Positions 7,973-15,685 of a DNA stretch of 64,000 nucleotides are shown here, piece by piece (within the stretch, counting starts at the first letter, position 1; every line of letters starts with the position of its first letter). The translations under genes and the position numbers were made by a program. This DNA comes from Streptomyces fungicidicus (lineage in GTDB: Bacteria; Actinomycetota; Actinomycetes; Streptomycetales; Streptomycetaceae), in the NCBI RefSeq assembly GCF_003665435.1, contig NZ_CP023407.1, positions 992,001 to 1,056,000 of the forward strand, given 5' to 3'. The notes under the pieces are model-generated. The model was not told the DNA's origin, did no database searches, and saw only the letters and a program-made list of their open reading frames with translations.

Positions 7973-8668
7973 ATGCGCACCTCACACGCCGAATCCCCGC
8001 CCAGTCCCCCGGAGTCCCGTCCCGCCACCCTGGCCACCGGAGTGCTCGCGCTGTGCTCGGCGCTGCTGCTGGCGCTGGTGGCCGCCAAGTGGCGTCCGCT
8101 GCTCGACGTGGACGAGGGCATCGCCCGCACCACCCACCGCTGGGCGGTCGCGGACCCGGGGCTCACCCAGACCGCCCGCATCCTCACGGACTGGGTCTGG
8201 GACCCGTGGACGATGCGGGTGCTGTGCGCGGCGGCCGCGGTGCTGCTCGTCCGGCGGTACGCCGCCCTGTGGACGGCGCTCTGGCTGGTGCTGACGGTCG
8301 CCGCCGGGACGGCCGTGCAGCAGGGCCTCAAGGCCGCGGTCGACCGCCCCCGCCCCGTCTGGCCCGACCCGGTGGACTCCGCGCACTACGCGGCCTTCCC
8401 CTCCGGGCACGCCATGACCGCGACCGTCGTCTGCGGCCTGCTGCTGTGGCTCCTGCACCGTCACGGGGTGGGCCGCGCGCTGTGGCGCACGGCGCTGGCC
8501 GTGGCGGTGGTGTCGGTGGCCGGCGTCGGTCTCACCCGCGTCTGGCTCGGCGTGCACTGGCCCACGGACGTCCTCGGGGGCTGGCTGCTCGGCGCCCTGG
8601 TGGTGGCGGCGGCGATCGGGATCCACCGGCGGCTGCACCCGTCGCCCGACGGGACGCTGAGCGTCTGA
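7973..8668 (+). CDS. PAP2-family membrane phosphatase
   Basis: A 231-residue integral membrane phosphatase with all three PAP2 signature blocks: KAAVDRPRP, FPSGHAM (catalytic His) and TRVWLGVHWPTDV (nucleophile His plus Asp). Five or so hydrophobic helices surround them. Such enzymes remove phosphate from phosphatidic acid or polyprenyl pyrophosphate carriers, with the active site facing outward. The ATG at 7973 has GAGG 8 nt upstream; earlier in-frame starts lie in the gene-free region. A strong hairpin follows, so it is monocistronic. Confidence 0.9.
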   Translation: MRTSHAESPPSPPESRPATLATGVLALCSALLLALVAAKWRPLLDVDEGIARTTHRWAVADPGLTQTARILTDWVWDPWTMRVLCAAAAVLLVRRYAALWTALWLVLTVAAGTAVQQGLKAAVDRPRPVWPDPVDSAHYAAFPSGHAMTATVVCGLLLWLLHRHGVGRALWRTALAVAVVSVAGVGLTRVWLGVHWPTDVLGGWLLGALVVAAAIGIHRRLHPSPDGTLSV

Positions 8669-8670
8669 GA

Positions 8671-8715
8671 GCCGTTCACCTCGGACGATCCCCCGCGTCG
8701 CCCGAGGTGAACGGC
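8671..8715. terminator. Terminator after PAP2 gene
   Basis: A perfect 14-bp stem (GCCGTTCACCTCGG at 8671-8684 pairing with 8702-8715) with a 17-nt loop starts two bases after the PAP2 stop codon. It separates the PAP2 and TetR transcripts. Confidence 0.75.
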
Positions 8716-8759
8716 AAGCCGGACAGGGCCCACCAAGGGGCCTCGCCGGACGCGTTGAG

Positions 8760-8783
8760 TATAGTTGGCTGGCAGCCAGTCAA
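8760..8783 (+). promoter_or_regulatory. TetR promoter and palindromic operator
   Basis: The -10 box TATAGT (8760-8765) abuts a near-perfect palindrome TTGGCTGGCAGCCAGTCAA (8765-8783), only 14 nt before the regulator start. The size and overlap with the promoter fit autorepression by the adjacent TetR protein. Confidence 0.75.
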
Positions 8784-8797
8784 CGCAGGAGTCCAGC

Positions 8798-9463
8798 ATG
8801 TCCCCGCGCAGCGCCCTGGTCAATGAAGAGTTGCGGAGGCGTTCGAAAGAGCGGCTTCTGCACGCCGCAGTGGAGTTGGTCGGCGAGCACGGATACGAGG
8901 CGACGACGCTCGGCGACATCGCCGACCGGGCGGGTTCCGCGCGGGGCCTGGTCTCGTACTACTTCCCGGGGAAGCGCCAGCTGGTGCAGTCCGCCGTGCA
9001 CCGGCTGATGCACCGCACGCTGGAGGAGGCGCTGGAGCGCGAGCCGCGCACCGAGGACGGCCGGGAGCGGATGGCGCGGGCCATCGACGCGATCCTGGGC
9101 CTGGCGCGGGACCGGCCGGTGCTCATGCGCCAGCACATGGCGGGACTGCTGCAGGCCGAGGGTTTCGTGCCGTGCCCGGAGCAGCGGCGGCTCGCCGAAC
9201 TGCTCGGTGACACCGTGGCCCGGCACGGCTCCCGCGATGTCGAGGCGGACTACCCGATGCTGCGCTCCCTGCTGATGGGCGCGGTGTACGCGGCCCTGAT
9301 GCCGGGCGCCCCGATGCCGGTTCCGGTGCTGCGCGCGGAGCTGTTCAAGCGCTACCGGCTCGACTGGGAGATGGGTGTCCCGCCGGACACCGACGCGTCC
9401 GGCGGGACCGGTGGAGCGGATCTGGCCCGGTTCTTCTCGACCGAGCCGGAGGCGGACGCCTAG
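8798..9463 (+). CDS. TetR-family transcriptional regulator
   Basis: A 221-residue regulator. The N-terminal DNA-binding domain runs from about residue 10 to 60: RRRSKERLLHAAVELVGEHG, then the recognition region LGDIADRAGSARGLVSYYF. The helical C-terminal ligand domain follows, with a disordered Gly/Asp-rich tail. The ATG at 8798 has AGGAG 7 nt upstream; the frame is open further upstream, but that would put the start inside its own operator. The nearest possible targets besides itself are the PAP2 gene and the convergent LVIVD gene. Its stop overlaps the stop of that gene on the palindrome CTAG. Confidence 0.9.
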   Translation: MSPRSALVNEELRRRSKERLLHAAVELVGEHGYEATTLGDIADRAGSARGLVSYYFPGKRQLVQSAVHRLMHRTLEEALEREPRTEDGRERMARAIDAILGLARDRPVLMRQHMAGLLQAEGFVPCPEQRRLAELLGDTVARHGSRDVEADYPMLRSLLMGAVYAALMPGAPMPVPVLRAELFKRYRLDWEMGVPPDTDASGGTGGADLARFFSTEPEADA

Positions 9464-10962
9464 TCGAAGTAGTCCGGCTGCGTCTGCACGTTGAGCTCAC
9501 GCATGTGGACACCGCGGGCCGCGTCCGTGCGCCGGTCGTCGATCTTCAGGACGTCGAAGCCCTTGGCGATGTCGTTCGAGTAGATGTAGCCGTTGTAGTA
9601 GTACGCCGACCAGGAGCCGCCGGTGACCAGCTGCTCGGTGGAGAGCGGTCCCCGCTCGAAGTAGGCGATCTCCTTCGGCTTCGAGGAGTTTGTGAAGTCC
9701 CAGACCGAGACGCCGCCCTGGTACCAGGCCTGGACCATCAGGTCCTTGCCCTTGACCGGGATCAGCGAGCCGTTGTGGGCGACGCAGTTCTCGGAGTCCG
9801 CCTGGTGGCGGGGGATCTTGAAGTAGCTGCGGAAGACCAGCTTGCGCTTGTCGCCCTTGCCGACGATGTCGTAGATGCCGTCCGCGCCGCGGTCAGGGCC
9901 GACGGCCGCGTTGCAGGTGGCGGCGCCGCCGCCGCCCAGTTCGTCGGTGAAGACGACCTTGTTGGCCTTCTGGTTGAAGGTCGCCGAGTGCCAGAACGCG
10001 AAGTTGACGTTGTCCTGGACCTGGTCGATCACCTTGGGCCGCTCGGGGTCCTTGATGGAGAACAGGATGCCGTCGCCCATGCAGGCGCCGGCGGCCAGGT
10101 CCTGCGAGGGCAGCACGGTGATGTCGTGGCAGCCGGTGGTCTTGGAGACACCCGGGTTGGTGGGAGCGCCGGGGTTGCCGCCGCCGTCCGGGCCCTCACC
10201 CGGGAACAGCACCGGGAAGCCGACCAGCGCCGCCTTCTGCGGGGCGTTGCGCGGGACCTTGATCACCGAGATGCCGTCGTGCGGAGGCTGGCAGTCGGGG
10301 TAGGCCGCGTTGGGCGAGTAAGAGGAGACGTAGACGTAGACGTTCTTGCGCTCGGGCACCAGCGTGTGGGTGTGCGAGCCGCAGGCGGTCTCGACCGCGG
10401 CGACGTAGCGGGGGTTCCGCTTGTCGCTGATGTCGAAGACCTTCATGCCCTCCCACGAGGACTTCTCGGTCGCGGGCTGCGTGGTGCTGTTGCAACTGCT
10501 GTCGCTGCGCGAGGAGTCGGTGGAGAGGAACAGCAGGTCACCGGAGACGGAGATGTCGTTCTGCGAGCCGGGGCACAGGACCTGCGCCACGGTCTTCGGT
10601 GCCTTCGGATCGCTGATGTCGAAGATGCGGAAGCCGTCGTAGTTGCCGGCGAACGCGTACCGGCCCTGGAAGGCAAGGTCCGAGTTGGTGCCGGGCAGCG
10701 CGTCCTTGGGGATGTTGGCCACATGCCGGATGTTGGCGGAGTGGACGATCTCGTCCTGGCCGGGTATCTCGCCGCTCCGGATGGCCTCGCGGGCCTCGGC
10801 CTGGTCGCTGCGGGAGACTTCCTTCCGGTCGGGCGGTGAGTCCCCGGGGTCGGGTATCGCCGCGGCCGGCGCGGCGGTGAGCAGCGCGGCCAGCAGGCCA
10901 CCGGCCGCCGCGACGACTCCCAGTCGTCTGCGCCGGGTGCGGGAAACGCTCAACAGGATCAC
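9460..10962 (-). CDS. Secreted LVIVD-repeat protein
   Basis: A 500-residue secreted protein. A Sec signal peptide (RTRRRRLGVVAAAGGLLAALLTAAPAAA) is followed by beta-propeller-like repeats of the LVIVD type: GNYDGFRIFDISDPKAPK, EGMKVFDISDKRNPRY and GGVSVWDFTNSSKPKEIAY. His-rich and Cys-containing stretches (CGSHTHTLVP, SENCVAHNGS, CHDITVLP) could bind metal. The biochemical role of these proteins is unknown. It is divergent from the DUF305 lipoprotein across a 191-bp promoter region, an association I recall from several streptomycetes, which suggests they act together at the cell surface. Confidence 0.85.
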   Translation of the reverse strand: MILLSVSRTRRRRLGVVAAAGGLLAALLTAAPAAAIPDPGDSPPDRKEVSRSDQAEAREAIRSGEIPGQDEIVHSANIRHVANIPKDALPGTNSDLAFQGRYAFAGNYDGFRIFDISDPKAPKTVAQVLCPGSQNDISVSGDLLFLSTDSSRSDSSCNSTTQPATEKSSWEGMKVFDISDKRNPRYVAAVETACGSHTHTLVPERKNVYVYVSSYSPNAAYPDCQPPHDGISVIKVPRNAPQKAALVGFPVLFPGEGPDGGGNPGAPTNPGVSKTTGCHDITVLPSQDLAAGACMGDGILFSIKDPERPKVIDQVQDNVNFAFWHSATFNQKANKVVFTDELGGGGAATCNAAVGPDRGADGIYDIVGKGDKRKLVFRSYFKIPRHQADSENCVAHNGSLIPVKGKDLMVQAWYQGGVSVWDFTNSSKPKEIAYFERGPLSTEQLVTGGSWSAYYYNGYIYSNDIAKGFDVLKIDDRRTDAARGVHMRELNVQTQPDYFD

Positions 10963-10979
10963 TGTTTTCCTCCCTGGTT

Positions 10980-10997
10980 CCGTTCACTTCGGAACGG
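10980..10997. promoter_or_regulatory. Palindrome between LVIVD and DUF305 genes
   Basis: CCGTTC-N6-GAACGG is a perfect inverted repeat 18 nt upstream of the LVIVD start. It could be an operator or a leader hairpin. The rest of the gap is AT-rich for this genome and probably holds both promoters. Confidence 0.4.
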
Positions 10998-11153
10998 TTT
11001 TCGCACCGGCAGTATCGTCTTCGACATGCACATACCAACAGAGGGCAACACACTTGCAATGAAGTTTTTTGATCAATGTCGCGCGGAAGCGTGCTAGGAC
11101 GGTCGTCGGCACTCACGAGGTGTCCCGCAACGCCCCTGCCACAGGAGGTTCTT

Positions 11154-11816
11154 GTGCACTACCGTCGCGCGTCACGCGTGTCCGTCGCCGCCGCCGGGCT
11201 GACCGCTCTGGCCGTACTCACGCTCGTGGGCTGCGACTCGGGGGCGGACGACGCCGGGCCGGCCGCCGGGAGCGGACCCTCGGTGATCGCGCCGGGCGGC
11301 CCCGGGGAGGCCAACAGGACCCTGTCGGCCGACGAGGCCCAGCGGCAGCGCGCCGAGGACGACTCCCCCAACTCCGCGGACGTGTCCTACGCGCGGATGA
11401 TGATCGCGCACCACACGCAGGCCCTGGAGATGACCGAACTGGTGCCGGACCGCGCCGAGTCGTCGAAGATCGTCAGGCTGGCCGAGCGCATCACCGCCGC
11501 GCAGCGGCCCGAGATCAAGGCGATGCAGGCCTGGCTGAAGAACCACGGCAAGGCGGAGCGGGACGGCGCCCACGGGCACGACCACGCGACGATGCCCGGG
11601 ATGGCCACGCAGTCCCAGCTGAAGCAGTTGCGCGCGGCCGACGACAAGGCGTTCGACCAGCTCTTCCTCACCCTGATGATCACTCACCACCAGGGGGCGA
11701 TCACCATGGCCACCGATGTGAAGGGGCAGGGGAACAACATCCAGGTGGAGGAGATGGCGGACGACGTGGTCGCCCAGCAGACCAGCGAGATCAGCCGGAT
11801 GCGCGATCTGCTGTGA
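11154..11816 (+). CDS. DUF305 lipoprotein (CopM-like)
   Basis: A 220-residue lipoprotein: the signal peptide ends in the lipobox LVGC, so it is anchored outside the membrane. Two copies of the DUF305 core follow, each built around a Met/His pair: YARMMIAHHTQALEM near residue 80 and LTLMITHHQGAITM near residue 180, joined by a His-rich linker (HGHDHATM). DUF305 proteins include the copper-binding CopM of cyanobacteria, so metal binding at the cell surface is likely, but copper itself is an inference. The GTG at 11154 has AGGAGG 7 nt upstream; earlier starts would destroy the signal peptide. Confidence 0.88.
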   Translation: MHYRRASRVSVAAAGLTALAVLTLVGCDSGADDAGPAAGSGPSVIAPGGPGEANRTLSADEAQRQRAEDDSPNSADVSYARMMIAHHTQALEMTELVPDRAESSKIVRLAERITAAQRPEIKAMQAWLKNHGKAERDGAHGHDHATMPGMATQSQLKQLRAADDKAFDQLFLTLMITHHQGAITMATDVKGQGNNIQVEEMADDVVAQQTSEISRMRDLL

Positions 11817-11829
11817 CGGTTCGGCGGAC

Positions 11830-11850
11830 GGGCCGGGGACGCCCCGGCCC
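11830..11850. terminator. Hairpin between DUF305 and DUF6214 genes
   Basis: GGGCCGGGG-ACG-CCCCGGCCC is a perfect 9-bp stem in the 38-bp gap between two convergent genes, and probably a bidirectional terminator. Confidence 0.65.
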
Positions 11851-11854
11851 CCGC

Positions 11855-12376
11855 TCAGCGCCGGGCGTGCCGTGAGGGCAGCAGACCCTCGTCGCGCGTC
11901 CGGCCGATGAGCCTGAGCGCCCCGCGCCTGCTGTACCCGGTCTGGTTCATCACGGCCAGCACCGGATCGGCGCCCCGTTCCTGCGCCGCGCGGTACGCCT
12001 GCGCGACGAGCCCCCGCTCCTCCGGTCCGCGCCGCGGGGCGGGCCGCTCCCGGTGCGCGCCCTCGCCGGCCCCGTCCCCTGTTCCGGACCCGGAACCGTC
12101 GCCGCAGGCCCGCGCCAGCGGCCCCTCGATCCAGTCCGCGAACAGGGCCAGGTCCTCCAGGGCCAGCGCCGGCCGGGCCCGTACGTCCTCGACGCAGACC
12201 CACCCCTCGCACACCGTCGCGAGCGCGTCGATCCGGGCCCCGTCGCCGAAGGCCAGCCGCACATGGAGCCACCGCGTCGCCCGTTCCCCCTCCCGCACCT
12301 CCCACGCGGGCCGCACGGACACCGCACCGTCCGCCGGAGAACGGTCGGAAAGATGAAGAAAGGATGCCTCGAGCAC
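11855..12376 (-). CDS. Conserved streptomycete protein, DUF6214-like
   Basis: A 173-residue cytosolic protein of unknown function. The N-terminal 90 residues alternate strands and short helices (RPAWEVREGERATRWLHVRL, GARIDALATVCEGWVCVEDV). A variable Gly/Ser/Glu linker follows, then a compact C-terminal segment (AQAYRAAQERGADPVLAVMN, GYSRRGALRLIGRTRDEG) that resembles a small helix-turn-helix. I recall the family as DUF6214. The start is a GTG with no clear ribosome site, so the N-terminus is uncertain. It is divergent from the ferredoxin reductase gene. Confidence 0.65.
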   Translation of the reverse strand: MLEASFLHLSDRSPADGAVSVRPAWEVREGERATRWLHVRLAFGDGARIDALATVCEGWVCVEDVRARPALALEDLALFADWIEGPLARACGDGSGSGTGDGAGEGAHRERPAPRRGPEERGLVAQAYRAAQERGADPVLAVMNQTGYSRRGALRLIGRTRDEGLLPSRHARR

Positions 12377-12522
12377 ACACGCAACGTAACCGTGTGATCA
12401 GTTTCCCTCTGGAGAACACGCACCCCGGGTGGCGCACGGCACCCTGTCGGCGGAGCGCGGACGGTGCCATGCTGAAGGCATCAGCGATCTCCTGTCGATC
12501 CCGCGGGGTGAGGAGTTCCGCC

Positions 12523-13866
12523 GTGCTGCGTGTCGCCGTCATCGGTTCCGGGCCGAGCGGGTGCTACACCGCCCAGAGTCTCGTCCAGCTCGACGCCCGG
12601 GTGCGCGTCGACGTCCTGGACCGGCTGCCGTGCCCGTACGGCCTGGTCCGCTACGGCGTGGCACCGGACCACGAGAAGATCAAGTCCCTGCAGCACACCC
12701 TCCGCGGGGTTCTGGAGCACGAGCGCGTGCGCTTCCTCGGCGGTGTGCAGGTCGGGCCGGGCGGGGTGCCGGTCGCGCGGCTGCGGGAGCTGTACCACGC
12801 GGTGGTGTACTGCGTGGGCGCCGCCACGGACCGGCGGCTGGGCATCCCGGGCGAGGACCTGCCGGGCAGCTGGTCGGCGACGGAGTTCGTGTCCTGGTAC
12901 AGCGCGCATCCGGACGCCGTGGACGACGGGTTCCTGCGCGGGGTGCGGTCCGCGGTGGTGATCGGGGTGGGGAACGTCGCCGTGGACGTGACGCGCATGC
13001 TGGCCCGGGGGGCGGCGGAGCTGAGCCCGACCGACATGCCGCACGCGGCCCTGACCGCGCTCGGGGCGAGCGAGGTGACGACCATCCACATGGTGGGCCG
13101 GCGCGGCCCGTCCCAGGCCCGTTTCACCACCAAGGAGCTGCGCGAGCTGGGGACCCTGCCGGACACCGGCCTGGTCGTCGACCCGGCCGAGGCAGCCTCG
13201 GACCCCGCCTACACGGATCCCGCCGCGCTGCCCGCCCCGCAGCGCCGCAACGTGGAGGTGCTGCGCGGCTGGGCCGGGGCGCCGGCGCCGGACGCCCGGC
13301 GGCTGATCCGGCTGCGCTTCTTCCTCCGCCCGGTCGAACTGACCGCCCGGGAGGGCAGGGTGGGCGCGGTGCGCTTCGAGCGGACGGTGCCGGACGGGCG
13401 GGGCGGCGTGACGGGCACGGGGACGTACGAGGAGGTCGAGGCGCAGCTGGTGCTGCGCTCGGTGGGCTATCGCGGGGTGCCGCTGGAGGGGCTGCCCTTC
13501 GACGCGGCGGGCGGCACGGTGCCGCATCTCGCCGGGCGGGTGCTGCGCGGGGGCGCCGTCGCTCCCGGCGAGTACGTGGCCGGCTGGATCAAGCGGGGCC
13601 CGACGGGCGTCATCGGCACCAACCGGCCCTGCGCGAAGGAGACGGTGACGTCCCTGCTGCGGGACGCGCCCCTCTTCGCGGAACGCGACCTGCCCGGCGA
13701 CCCGCTGGCGGCGCTGCGGGCCGACGGCGTGGAACCCGTGGGGTGGACGGGCTGGCAGGCGATCGAACACGCCGAGGCCCGGCTGGGCGCCTCCCTCGGC
13801 CGGACCACCGTCAAACTCCCCGACTGGGAAAGCCTCCTGGCCGCGGCCCGCACGACCGGCCCGTGA
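12523..13866 (+). CDS. FprA-type NADPH-ferredoxin reductase (adrenodoxin reductase family)
   Basis: A 447-residue FAD enzyme passing electrons from NADPH to ferredoxin, often to feed cytochromes P450. The N-terminal dinucleotide motif is VAVIGSGPSGCY, followed by the family signature CPYGLVRYGVAPDHEKIK. The second, NADPH-binding motif is VVIGVGNVAVDVTRML, and the C-terminal block GEYVAGWIKRGPTGVIGTN is diagnostic of the adrenodoxin reductase family. The GTG at 12523 has AGGAG 8 nt upstream. No ferredoxin or P450 gene is adjacent, so its partner is encoded elsewhere. Confidence 0.93.
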   Translation: MLRVAVIGSGPSGCYTAQSLVQLDARVRVDVLDRLPCPYGLVRYGVAPDHEKIKSLQHTLRGVLEHERVRFLGGVQVGPGGVPVARLRELYHAVVYCVGAATDRRLGIPGEDLPGSWSATEFVSWYSAHPDAVDDGFLRGVRSAVVIGVGNVAVDVTRMLARGAAELSPTDMPHAALTALGASEVTTIHMVGRRGPSQARFTTKELRELGTLPDTGLVVDPAEAASDPAYTDPAALPAPQRRNVEVLRGWAGAPAPDARRLIRLRFFLRPVELTAREGRVGAVRFERTVPDGRGGVTGTGTYEEVEAQLVLRSVGYRGVPLEGLPFDAAGGTVPHLAGRVLRGGAVAPGEYVAGWIKRGPTGVIGTNRPCAKETVTSLLRDAPLFAERDLPGDPLAALRADGVEPVGWTGWQAIEHAEARLGASLGRTTVKLPDWESLLAAARTTGP

Positions 13867-13891
13867 CACCACCGGGGGGGCCGCGCCGGGG

Positions 13892-14248
13892 TCAGCGGCT
13901 GTGGCCGCGGGTGGACTGGTGGGAGGCGGCAGTGAGGAGGCAGTCGAGGAGGCCCGGGAAGAGGTCGTCGAGGTCGTCCCGGCGCAGGCCGTTCATCTTG
14001 GCGGTGCCCTCGTAGTTCTGCCGGATCACGCCGCTCTCGCGCAGCACCCGGAAGTGGTGCGTGGTGGTGGACTTGCTGACCGGCAGCTCGAAGAACGAGC
14101 ACGACAGCTCGACGCCCTCCGCGGCGAGCTCGCGGACGATCCGCAGCCGCACCGGGTCGGACAGCGCGTGCAGCACGCCCTCCAGCCGGATCTCCTCGCG
14201 CGCCGGGTGGGGCAGGTCGCGGCTGCTGGGGGCGGGGGCGGTCGTCAC
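13892..14248 (-). CDS. ArsR-family transcriptional regulator
   Basis: A 118-residue winged-helix repressor. LHALSDPVRLRIVRELAAEG leads into the recognition region FFELPVSKSTTTHHFRVLRESG and the wing VIRQNYEGTAKMN. The classic ArsR metal-binding CxC motif is absent; a lone Cys sits in SCSFFE, so it probably senses something other than a soft metal, perhaps an electrophile. The GTG start at 14248 has GGAG upstream. It is divergent from an Old Yellow Enzyme gene across a 123-bp region holding two matching operators, so it very likely controls both genes. Confidence 0.9.
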   Translation of the reverse strand: MTTAPAPSSRDLPHPAREEIRLEGVLHALSDPVRLRIVRELAAEGVELSCSFFELPVSKSTTTHHFRVLRESGVIRQNYEGTAKMNGLRRDDLDDLFPGLLDCLLTAASHQSTRGHSR

Positions 14249-14278
14249 GGCGGCTCCTGGTGCGGTCAGGGAAACCTC

Positions 14279-14284
14279 ATTGTA
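14279..14284 (-). promoter_or_regulatory. arsR promoter -10 box
   Basis: On the minus strand TACAAT lies 31 nt before the ArsR start, with TGTCAA 16 nt upstream as -35. The upstream operator at 14283-14298 overlaps it. Confidence 0.5.
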
Positions 14285-14332
14285 CGAGAACCATCGTAGT
14301 TTGACATCTCCCGTACTACGATGCCTATCGTA
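14283..14332. promoter_or_regulatory. Twin ArsR operators and divergent promoter
   Basis: Two related 16-bp inverted repeats, TACGAGAACCATCGTA (14283-14298) and TACGATGCCTATCGTA (14317-14332), have centres 34 bp apart and flank the -35 box TTGACA (14301-14306) of the oxidoreductase gene. One covers the minus-strand -10 box. This is a textbook arrangement for a repressor controlling both divergent genes. Confidence 0.8.
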
Positions 14333-14371
14333 CTTACCCGCAACCCCTGGCCCCGCCGAATGGAGTCCACC

Positions 14372-15451
14372 GTGAGCACGCTGTTCGAGCCCTGCACCCT
14401 GCGCGGAGTGACCGTCCCCAACCGGGTGTGGATGCCTCCGATGTGCCAGTACTCGGCCGCGCCGGAGGGGCCCGCGACCGGCGCGCCCGGCGACTGGCAC
14501 TTCGCGCACTACGCGGCCCGCGCGGCCGGCGGCACGGGCCTGATCGTCGTCGAGGCCACCGCCGTGTCGCCGGAGGGCCGTATCTCGCCGTACGACCTCG
14601 GCATCTGGAACGACACCCAGGTCGAGGCGTTCCGCCGGATCACCCGCTTCCTCACCTCGCAGGGCACCGTCCCCGCCATCCAGCTCGCCCACGCCGGCCG
14701 CAAGGCGTCGACCGACCGGACCTGGAAGGGCGGCGCGCCGGTCGGACCGGACGGCCACGGCTGGCAGCCGGTGGCCCCGAGCCCGCTCGCCTTCGACGAG
14801 CGCCACCCGGTGCCGGACGAGCTGACCGTCGAACAGATCCATGACATCGTCGAACAGTTCCGCGCCGCCGCGCGCCGCGCGCTCGCCGCCGGGTTCGAGG
14901 TCGCCGAGATCCACGGGGCCCACGGCTATCTGATCAACGAGTTCCTCTCCCCGCACTCCAACCACCGCACCGACGCCTACGGCGGCTCGTACGAGAACCG
15001 CACGCGCTTCGCGCTGGAGGTGGTCGACGCCGTGCGCGAGGAGTGGCCGGACGACAAGCCGCTGTTCTTCCGCGTTTCGGCCACCGACTGGCTCGAGGAA
15101 GCGGGCTGGACCCCGGACGACACCGTCCGCTTCGCCTCCGAACTGCACGCCCACGGCATCGACCTGCTCGACGTCTCCACCGGCGGCAACGCCCCCGGCG
15201 TCCGCATCCCCACCGGCCCCGGCTACCAGGTCCCCTTCGCCGCGCGGGTGCGGAACGAGACCCCGATGCCGGTCGCCGCGGTGGGGCTGATCACCGACGC
15301 CGGGCAGGCGGCGAAGATCCTCGCGAACGGCGAGGCGGACGCGGTGTTCCTGGGGCGCGAACTGCTCCGCAACCCCTCCTGGGCCCTTCACGCGGCCCGC
15401 GAACTGGGCGGCGAGGTCCACGTCCCCGACCAGTACCACCGCTCGGTCTGA
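14372..15451 (+). CDS. NADH:flavin oxidoreductase, Old Yellow Enzyme family (YqjM-like)
   Basis: A 359-residue FMN-dependent ene-reductase that reduces activated C=C bonds of electrophiles such as quinones and enones. Family landmarks are MPPMCQYSA (the Cys modulating FMN, typical of the YqjM group), QLAHAGRKAS, EIHGAHGYLINEFLSPHSN with the active-site His pair, YGGSYENRTRF, and the phosphate-binding AVGLITDAGQAAKIL...ADAVFLGRELLRNP. I start at the GTG at 14372 (GGAG 6 nt upstream); upstream ATGs lie in or next to the promoter and operator. The divergent ArsR regulator probably induces it in response to its substrates. Confidence 0.92.
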   Translation: MSTLFEPCTLRGVTVPNRVWMPPMCQYSAAPEGPATGAPGDWHFAHYAARAAGGTGLIVVEATAVSPEGRISPYDLGIWNDTQVEAFRRITRFLTSQGTVPAIQLAHAGRKASTDRTWKGGAPVGPDGHGWQPVAPSPLAFDERHPVPDELTVEQIHDIVEQFRAAARRALAAGFEVAEIHGAHGYLINEFLSPHSNHRTDAYGGSYENRTRFALEVVDAVREEWPDDKPLFFRVSATDWLEEAGWTPDDTVRFASELHAHGIDLLDVSTGGNAPGVRIPTGPGYQVPFAARVRNETPMPVAAVGLITDAGQAAKILANGEADAVFLGRELLRNPSWALHAARELGGEVHVPDQYHRSV

Positions 15452-15547
15452 CCGTTCCCGTCACCGCGCCGGTGACCCCGGGGTGCGTCCTGCGCCCGGG
15501 GTCACCGGCGCACGCTTTTCCTGGCCGAATGTGGCCCTCGCGAAGCG

Positions 15548-15576
15548 TTGACCAGAAAGCGCTTACCCCATACCTT
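15548..15576 (+). promoter_or_regulatory. Pectate lyase promoter with LacI-type box
   Basis: TTGACC (15548-15553), a 17-nt spacer and TACCTT (15571-15576) make a good promoter. The spacer contains AAAGCGCTTA (15556-15565), centred on AAGCGCTT, the typical half-site pair of LacI/GalR repressors. Repression by an unlinked carbohydrate-sensing regulator is likely. Confidence 0.65.
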
Positions 15577-15685
15577 CCGTTCAGCGGCCTGACCCGCACG
15601 GCATGCGATTGGGTCCGCTGAGCACCATCACGAACGTCGTTCACGTACATGGCTGGCACCCCCACATCACCACAGAAGGAACGAC

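Noticed and set aside
11855..12376. Reading the region in other frames as a longer regulator gene
   Set aside because: The longer minus-strand frame up to 12542 crosses the DUF305 gene in a different frame and has no family sequence.
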